35,699 bases of DNA, from the IMG/VR virus record IMGVR_UViG_3300044620_000139, positions 1 to 35,699 of that record; one strand, given 5' to 3'. The DNA is from a virus. Numbering within the stretch: the stretch's first letter is position 1; each line of letters starts with the position of its first letter. A model generated the notes under the pieces. The model was not told the DNA's origin. It saw nothing but the letters and a program-made list of their open reading frames with translations, and made no database searches. Of the stretch, positions 33,097-35,699 are shown piece by piece. Both the position numbers and the translations under genes were made by a program.

Positions 33097-33367
33097 TTTC
33101 TTTCTTTTTATATGTTATACAATGGTTAGCATATTTAATCCTACGCTTGTTAGGTACAAATTTGCCAAAATTTTCTATATGAATTACAGGAAAGGAATCT
33201 TCAACAAAAAACCCTTCTTCACTTTTCGTAGCAGAGCTTACATAAATAGCAATAGTAGAGCCGAAGGATAACCAGATATCTTCAGCCTGGCCTATAGTAA
33301 TACCATGGCGATGTGCCATTGCTACTAATATTTCTTGCTGCTTATGTTTACTTAAAAGTTTACTCAT
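33062..33367 (-). CDS. IHF/HU-like DNA-bending protein
   Basis: This 101-aa protein has the HU/IHF order. N-terminal helices are followed by an amphipathic helix (A-E-D-I-W-L-S-F-G-S-T-I-A-I-Y-V) and a strand with I-H-I-E-N-F-G-K-F-V-P that matches the 'GxF' beta turn of the family. A basic arm segment (N-K-R-R-I-K-Y) is next. The ATG at 33367 is used because the frame upstream (to 33430) overlaps a long stretch of the previous gene. IHF-like proteins are carried by crAss-like phages and probably shape DNA for packaging or transcription. Homodimer is expected; the C-terminus is polar and disordered. Confidence 0.65.
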   Translation of the reverse strand: MSKLLSKHKQQEILVAMAHRHGITIGQAEDIWLSFGSTIAIYVSSATKSEEGFFVEDSFPVIHIENFGKFVPNKRRIKYANHCITYKKKENEHHTSDTAPQ

Positions 33368-33923
33368 CAGGTGAGGATATCGTAAAGTCAAACTCCTCCT
33401 CTTCAAGTACTGGTGCCTTGGAAGCATCATGCTTGTATTCTACAGGAGGTACTTGGTTACTTTCTTGGTTACTTACTTTGTTACTAAGTTCTTCTTCTAC
33501 TAACTCTTCTGTTACCTTGAGTTGGTTAGTAGTAGACACACCAGCAGTCATCACAAAGTTGATCTCTATTTTGAATCCTTCACTATCAGGTTTGTACTTT
33601 AACTCTGGATGTAGAATATTTTTATCATCTAGTAATGGCTTGCCGAAAAATAACTTCTTCTTTAATCTAGAGATCACAACATTAAATTGTTTTTCTTCCA
33701 TCACTAAAGCTTCACGCATTTCTTTACGCATGTCTGTAGACAAAATAAACTTTGCCCGTTTCTCAACAGGCAAAGCTTCGTATTCATTATCGAGTCTGAT
33801 AATCTCCGCTAGTACATCTCTCTCCTGTGGAGTGAGGTTGAGCATAAAGTTCATGAAGGCAAGTATCTGCCTATAAACTTTGCTCTGGTTCGTTGGTAGT
33901 GAAATCACTTTTCGTTGCATCAT
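33360..33923 (-). CDS. Winged-helix-like DNA-binding protein (187 aa)
   Basis: The N-terminal ~110 residues are helical with L-T-P-Q-E-R-D-V-L-A-E-I and a possible helix-turn-helix around E-K-Q-F-N-V-V-I-S-R-L-K-K-K. They end in a wing-like strand (P-E-L-K-Y-K-P). After residue ~125 the protein is acidic and disordered, rich in Glu, Ser and Asn. This layout is common for small phage regulators. The start at 33923 is ATG; the TTG at 33959 is rejected. It overlaps the upstream gene by 53 nt and the IHF-like gene by 8 nt. Confidence 0.55.
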   Translation of the reverse strand: MMQRKVISLPTNQSKVYRQILAFMNFMLNLTPQERDVLAEIIRLDNEYEALPVEKRAKFILSTDMRKEMREALVMEEKQFNVVISRLKKKLFFGKPLLDDKNILHPELKYKPDSEGFKIEINFVMTAGVSTTNQLKVTEELVEEELSNKVSNQESNQVPPVEYKHDASKAPVLEEEEFDFTISSPDE

Positions 33924-34290
33924 CTCTAATTTCTTTTTGAAGGTCCGTATCAGTCGCAAGCATTTTGCCTACTTCATACCACATTGTTAATGCTCCTTGT
34001 GTCATAGCAGCTAATGTCTCTACTATTACATGGTACTCCATGTTCTTAGCATCAATATTATTAGGTCGTAAAAATCTTAGTTGTTGGATAGTCTTTTCTC
34101 CATACCCTAATTCTTTTACAATAATATCCATGTGCCAAGCTTTATAAGTTGTACCATCTTCATTATCATTCTCAACAGGGTAAGATTGATATGAGTATTG
34201 TAAACCTTGAGCTAATGATTTTTCTGTTGCTAATAAAAAGCTAGTTGCTAGCATCTCCTTTGCTATTGCTAATTTCTCCGATGTTCCCAT
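33871..34290 (-). CDS. Hypothetical helical protein (139 aa)
   Basis: This helical protein has an N-terminal stretch E-K-L-A-I-A-K-E-M-L and a central segment D-I-I-V-K-E-L-G-Y-G-E-K-T-I-Q-Q-L-R, which might be a helix-turn-helix. A hydrophobic helix near 90-115 (V-E-T-L-A-A-M-T-Q-G-A-L) comes next, and the C-terminus is acidic. No domain was recognised with confidence. It overlaps the 72-aa gene by 50 nt and the next gene by 53 nt, an unusually compact arrangement. A regulatory or replication accessory role is possible from context. Confidence 0.55.
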   Translation of the reverse strand: MGTSEKLAIAKEMLATSFLLATEKSLAQGLQYSYQSYPVENDNEDGTTYKAWHMDIIVKELGYGEKTIQQLRFLRPNNIDAKNMEYHVIVETLAAMTQGALTMWYEVGKMLATDTDLQKEIRDDATKSDFTTNEPEQSL

Positions 34291-34459
34291 GTTTAGGTGT
34301 TAAGTTAAATTTTAAAATATGTTTTTCTTCTCCCAAGAAATACTGAGTAGTAAGGACCTTACTGTGCTGTCTACAATAAGATCCAAACTTTCTCTTCATA
34401 TGTCTTTCCTGTCTAATTAATTTATCCAGACAAGCAGATGTAAATTCTCCAATTACCAT
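34241..34459 (-). CDS. Small basic hypothetical protein (72 aa)
   Basis: This very basic, His/Lys-rich protein has the segment L-I-R-Q-E-R-H-M-K-R-K-F-G-S-Y-C-R and a strand T-Q-Y-F-L-G-E. The C-terminal third, encoded within the overlap with the next gene, is polar. The ATG overlaps the stop of the preceding 90-aa gene as ATGA, supporting real translation. Nucleic-acid binding is plausible from charge alone; not recognised. Confidence 0.55.
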   Translation of the reverse strand: MVIGEFTSACLDKLIRQERHMKRKFGSYCRQHSKVLTTQYFLGEEKHILKFNLTPKHGNIGEISNSKGDASN

Positions 34460-34731
34460 CAGTAGTCCTCTATTAAATAATCAGATAGCTTATACTTTCC
34501 ACGAGCGATCTTAACAAGTAAGTCTCTTTGTCTAAGTGAAGCTATCATCTTCTCTAATGTAACATTAGATATCTGAAGTTGAAAACATATATGTCCCTTA
34601 TTAATCTTATCAGCATACCAGATGTTGTTATCAAGATCCATTTGCTTCATAATATGATACAGGGCATGGAAACTGTTGTCGTTTGACTTCAGCAATATAC
34701 TGTCTCTAATATCAAGATGTACTAATATCAT
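34459..34731 (-). CDS. Small winged-helix protein (90 aa)
   Basis: This 90-aa protein has the compact pattern of a winged-helix domain. Helices around S-F-H-A-L-Y-H-I-M come first, then a helix-turn-helix with I-S-N-V-T-L-E-K-M-I-A-S-L and a wing (L-L-V-K-I-A-R-G-K-Y-K-L). It is similar in layout to the upstream 172-aa protein and could be a second initiator-like or regulatory protein. A 56-nt AT-rich gap with a small inverted repeat separates the two genes. Confidence 0.6.
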   Translation of the reverse strand: MILVHLDIRDSILLKSNDNSFHALYHIMKQMDLDNNIWYADKINKGHICFQLQISNVTLEKMIASLRQRDLLVKIARGKYKLSDYLIEDY

Positions 34732-34787
34732 GAGGCAAATATATAAATAATTTATAATAACAGAATAAAATCTGTGAATTATTATAA

Positions 34788-35306
34788 TTATTTTATAAAA
34801 GGCTGAAAAACTTTAAAAACAGAATTGTCTATTGTGCGACGTTTACGAGCTATGTAAGGATTTAACATATACACTACACGTACTTCTCCTGATATCCTAC
34901 CCTTTATCTGATAAAGTACTCCAAGCTCCATAAGTTTCTTAAGCAATTTAAAAAACTTATCTCTTGATGAGTAGCCTAGCAATACTTGTAGTGACTCATT
35001 GCTATGTGGTTGAGGGCCATTGTATACTAAATTTAACGGAGTCTTAAGATCAGTAGCCATAGTTATCACACTAGCTAACTCTACTCTTGATAATTCAGTG
35101 ACCAAAAACTTTACTGTAGCACTGTCGAGTACTATATAATCATCTGTGGACATTACTACATAACTTCCCTCCTCAGTAATCTTCACAGTCATCTTATCTT
35201 TACTAAGTGCTGAAGTCAGTAGCTCTCCCGTTTCAGTGTTGACGTATGATTCTAAATCAAAGTCTACATTTTTTGTGACTCTAGGTCTCCTAATTGAATT
35301 TCCCAT
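34788..35306 (-). CDS. RepL-like winged-helix replication/regulatory protein
   Basis: This 172-aa protein has an N-terminal region (R-R-P-R-V-T-K-N, Y-V-N-T-E-T-G-E-L-L). A helical section (L-D-S-A-T-V-K-F-L-V-T-E-L-S) follows, and then a winged-helix with L-Q-V-L-L-G-Y-S-S-R-D-K-F-F-K-L-L and the wing plus V-Y-M-L-N-P-Y-I-A. The 'x-L-N-P-Y-I-A' ending after a winged helix is characteristic of RepL-type replication proteins and related phage regulators. It is the first gene of the leftward block and lies beside the repeat-rich region at the right end, so it could act there. Initiator versus repressor cannot be decided. Confidence 0.65.
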   Translation of the reverse strand: MGNSIRRPRVTKNVDFDLESYVNTETGELLTSALSKDKMTVKITEEGSYVVMSTDDYIVLDSATVKFLVTELSRVELASVITMATDLKTPLNLVYNGPQPHSNESLQVLLGYSSRDKFFKLLKKLMELGVLYQIKGRISGEVRVVYMLNPYIARKRRTIDNSVFKVFQPFIK

Positions 35307-35346
35307 AATACAAAAGTACTATAATATTTTTATAATAACTAGCTAA

Positions 35347-35396
35347 AAGTCCCCTTTTGAGTACTTTTAGGCCCTTATAAGTCCCCTTTTGGGCAC
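35347..35396. repeat. Direct repeat pair upstream of the first leftward gene
   Basis: Two 18-bp units, 35347-35364 and 35379-35396, share AAGTCCCCTTTTG, then differ at two positions before a final AC. Reading the minus strand the shared element is CAAAAGGGGACTT. The nearer copy ends about 40 nt upstream of the ATG at 35306, a distance suitable for a promoter or operator. No further copy was seen on reading the rest of the window. Confidence 0.7.
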
Positions 35397-35644
35397 TCGT
35401 ATAAATCCTCTGTAGCGTAGGAGCAGTATAGGGTATAGAAGATTTTTTCTGTTTTCACGCTTGATATTATTTAGGAATCCTTTTTTCCACCCTTAAAAAC
35501 CTAACCCTATATATAAAATTTTTTAGGGGGGTAGGCCTAAAAAATCATCAGTAGCTGGCTCCGAAAATATACCCCCCCCCTATCCTATGTAGGAGTTTAT
35601 CAGGATATGATAGTCGTGGTTACCACCTAAACCACCAACCCCTA

Positions 35645-35675
35645 CTAAAAAATGGATGGGGGAAAGACCCCCGTC
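35645..35675 (-). terminator. Terminator-like hairpin at the right edge
   Basis: The arms 35655-35662 and 35668-35675 form an 8-bp stem (GGGGG/CCCCC core, one G-T pair) with a 5-nt loop. On the minus strand it is followed after two bases by six T (35652-35647). That orientation would stop leftward transcription entering from beyond the right edge, isolating the control region. On the plus strand it lacks a T-tract. Confidence 0.55.
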
Positions 35676-35699
35676 CCTTTACACCCTTAAAACATAGCA

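Larger units (their letters stand above)
35307..35699. promoter_or_regulatory. Non-coding control region at the right end
   Basis: No credible gene is found in these 393 nt on either strand. Two direct repeats (35347-35364 and 35379-35396, AAGTCCCCTTTTG core) are spaced 32 nt. An inverted repeat CTAAAAGT/ACTTTTAG lies at 35343-35350/35363-35370, and a 10-bp inverted repeat at 35518-35527/35536-35545. A palindrome (TCCTA-TG-TAGGA) is at 35583-35594, GTGGT-T-ACCAC at 35616-35626, a C9 run at 35572-35580, and an 11-bp direct repeat CACCCTTAAAA at 35488-35498 and 35682-35692. The G/C homopolymers stand out from the AT-rich surroundings. Operators, phage-specific promoters or an origin are possible uses. 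Confidence 0.6.

Noticed and set aside
33313-33876. 187-codon plus-strand ORF
   Set aside because: It is antisense to the winged-helix gene, rich in Ser/Leu runs typical of a shadow frame, and every supported gene here is on the minus strand.
34736-34743. TAnnTTTG box (minus strand) just before the 90-aa gene
   Set aside because: It lies 5 nt from the ATG, so transcription would start at or after the start codon, and no -33 TTTG is present.
35311-35318. TAnnTTTG box (minus strand) just before the RepL-like gene
   Set aside because: It is too close to the ATG at 35306 and lacks a -33 element; the direct repeats farther upstream are better candidates.
35518-35545. 10-bp perfect inverted repeat considered as a terminator
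   Set aside because: The T-run precedes the G/C part on either strand and A-runs follow, the reverse of an intrinsic terminator; kept only as a possible operator.
1-35699. CRISPR arrays, tRNA or rRNA genes, insertion sequences, integrase
   Set aside because: Nothing with regular short repeats plus spacers, cloverleaf-like sequence, transposase or recombinase motifs was seen; gaps between genes are too short for most of these.

Overview
The window looks like the virion-morphogenesis and lysis arm of a tailed, podovirus-like phage infecting a member of the Bacteroidota. The best guess is a crAss-like phage (Crassvirales) or a close relative. Support comes from the gene order (terminase, portal, scaffold, major capsid protein, connector proteins, fibres, lysis genes, ring proteins, a ~1,440-residue tail-barrel protein, then an internal cargo protein). 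There is no tape-measure, tail-tube or sheath gene. An IHF/HU-like protein is encoded upstream of the terminase. A Bacteroidota host is suggested by the AT-rich sequence, start codons preceded by short A-runs rather than Shine-Dalgarno sequences, TAnnTTTG promoter-like boxes, and a flavobacterial-style signal peptide ending ISSQ. Family names come from recognising sequence patterns; no database search was run.

Every gene I can support lies on the minus strand, so the window is read from right to left. From 35.7 to 35.3 kb is a non-coding region with direct repeats, palindromes, a C9 run and a terminator-like hairpin. From 35.3 to 32.3 kb is a block of small DNA-binding or hypothetical genes: a RepL-like winged-helix protein, a second winged-helix protein, an IHF-like protein and a candidate small terminase. 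From 32.1 to 21.5 kb is the packaging and head module: TerL, portal, scaffold, major capsid protein with a strong terminator behind it, two connector or head proteins and an abundant-type structural protein followed by a hairpin. From 21.4 to 12.1 kb is a fibre and host-recognition module: Cys-rich structural proteins, a beta-helix protein, a YadA-head-like repeat protein, a modular fibre and a BspA-type leucine-rich-repeat protein, interleaved with small genes.

From 12.0 to 8.7 kb is a large lysis cassette: a unimolecular-spanin candidate, three related single-pass membrane proteins, a coiled-coil membrane protein overlapping a secreted protein, a two-TM holin candidate, a GH24 lysozyme and an M15 peptidase. 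From 8.7 to 0.8 kb are a metallophosphoesterase, two tiny genes, the ring or adaptor proteins and the tail-barrel (muzzle) protein. From 0.8 kb to the left edge is the start of a large protein with repeated xxGG motifs, cut by the window, probably an internal virion or cargo protein.

Genes are packed with 1- to 14-nt overlaps (TAATG and ATGA junctions are common), consistent with a few long leftward transcripts. Four small or partial genes were found by reading the gaps directly: the left-edge gene and ORFs of 46, 49 and 58 codons. The most unusual parts are the elaborate envelope-disruption cassette, the set of three different repeat-fold adhesin candidates, and the repeat-rich control region at the right end.
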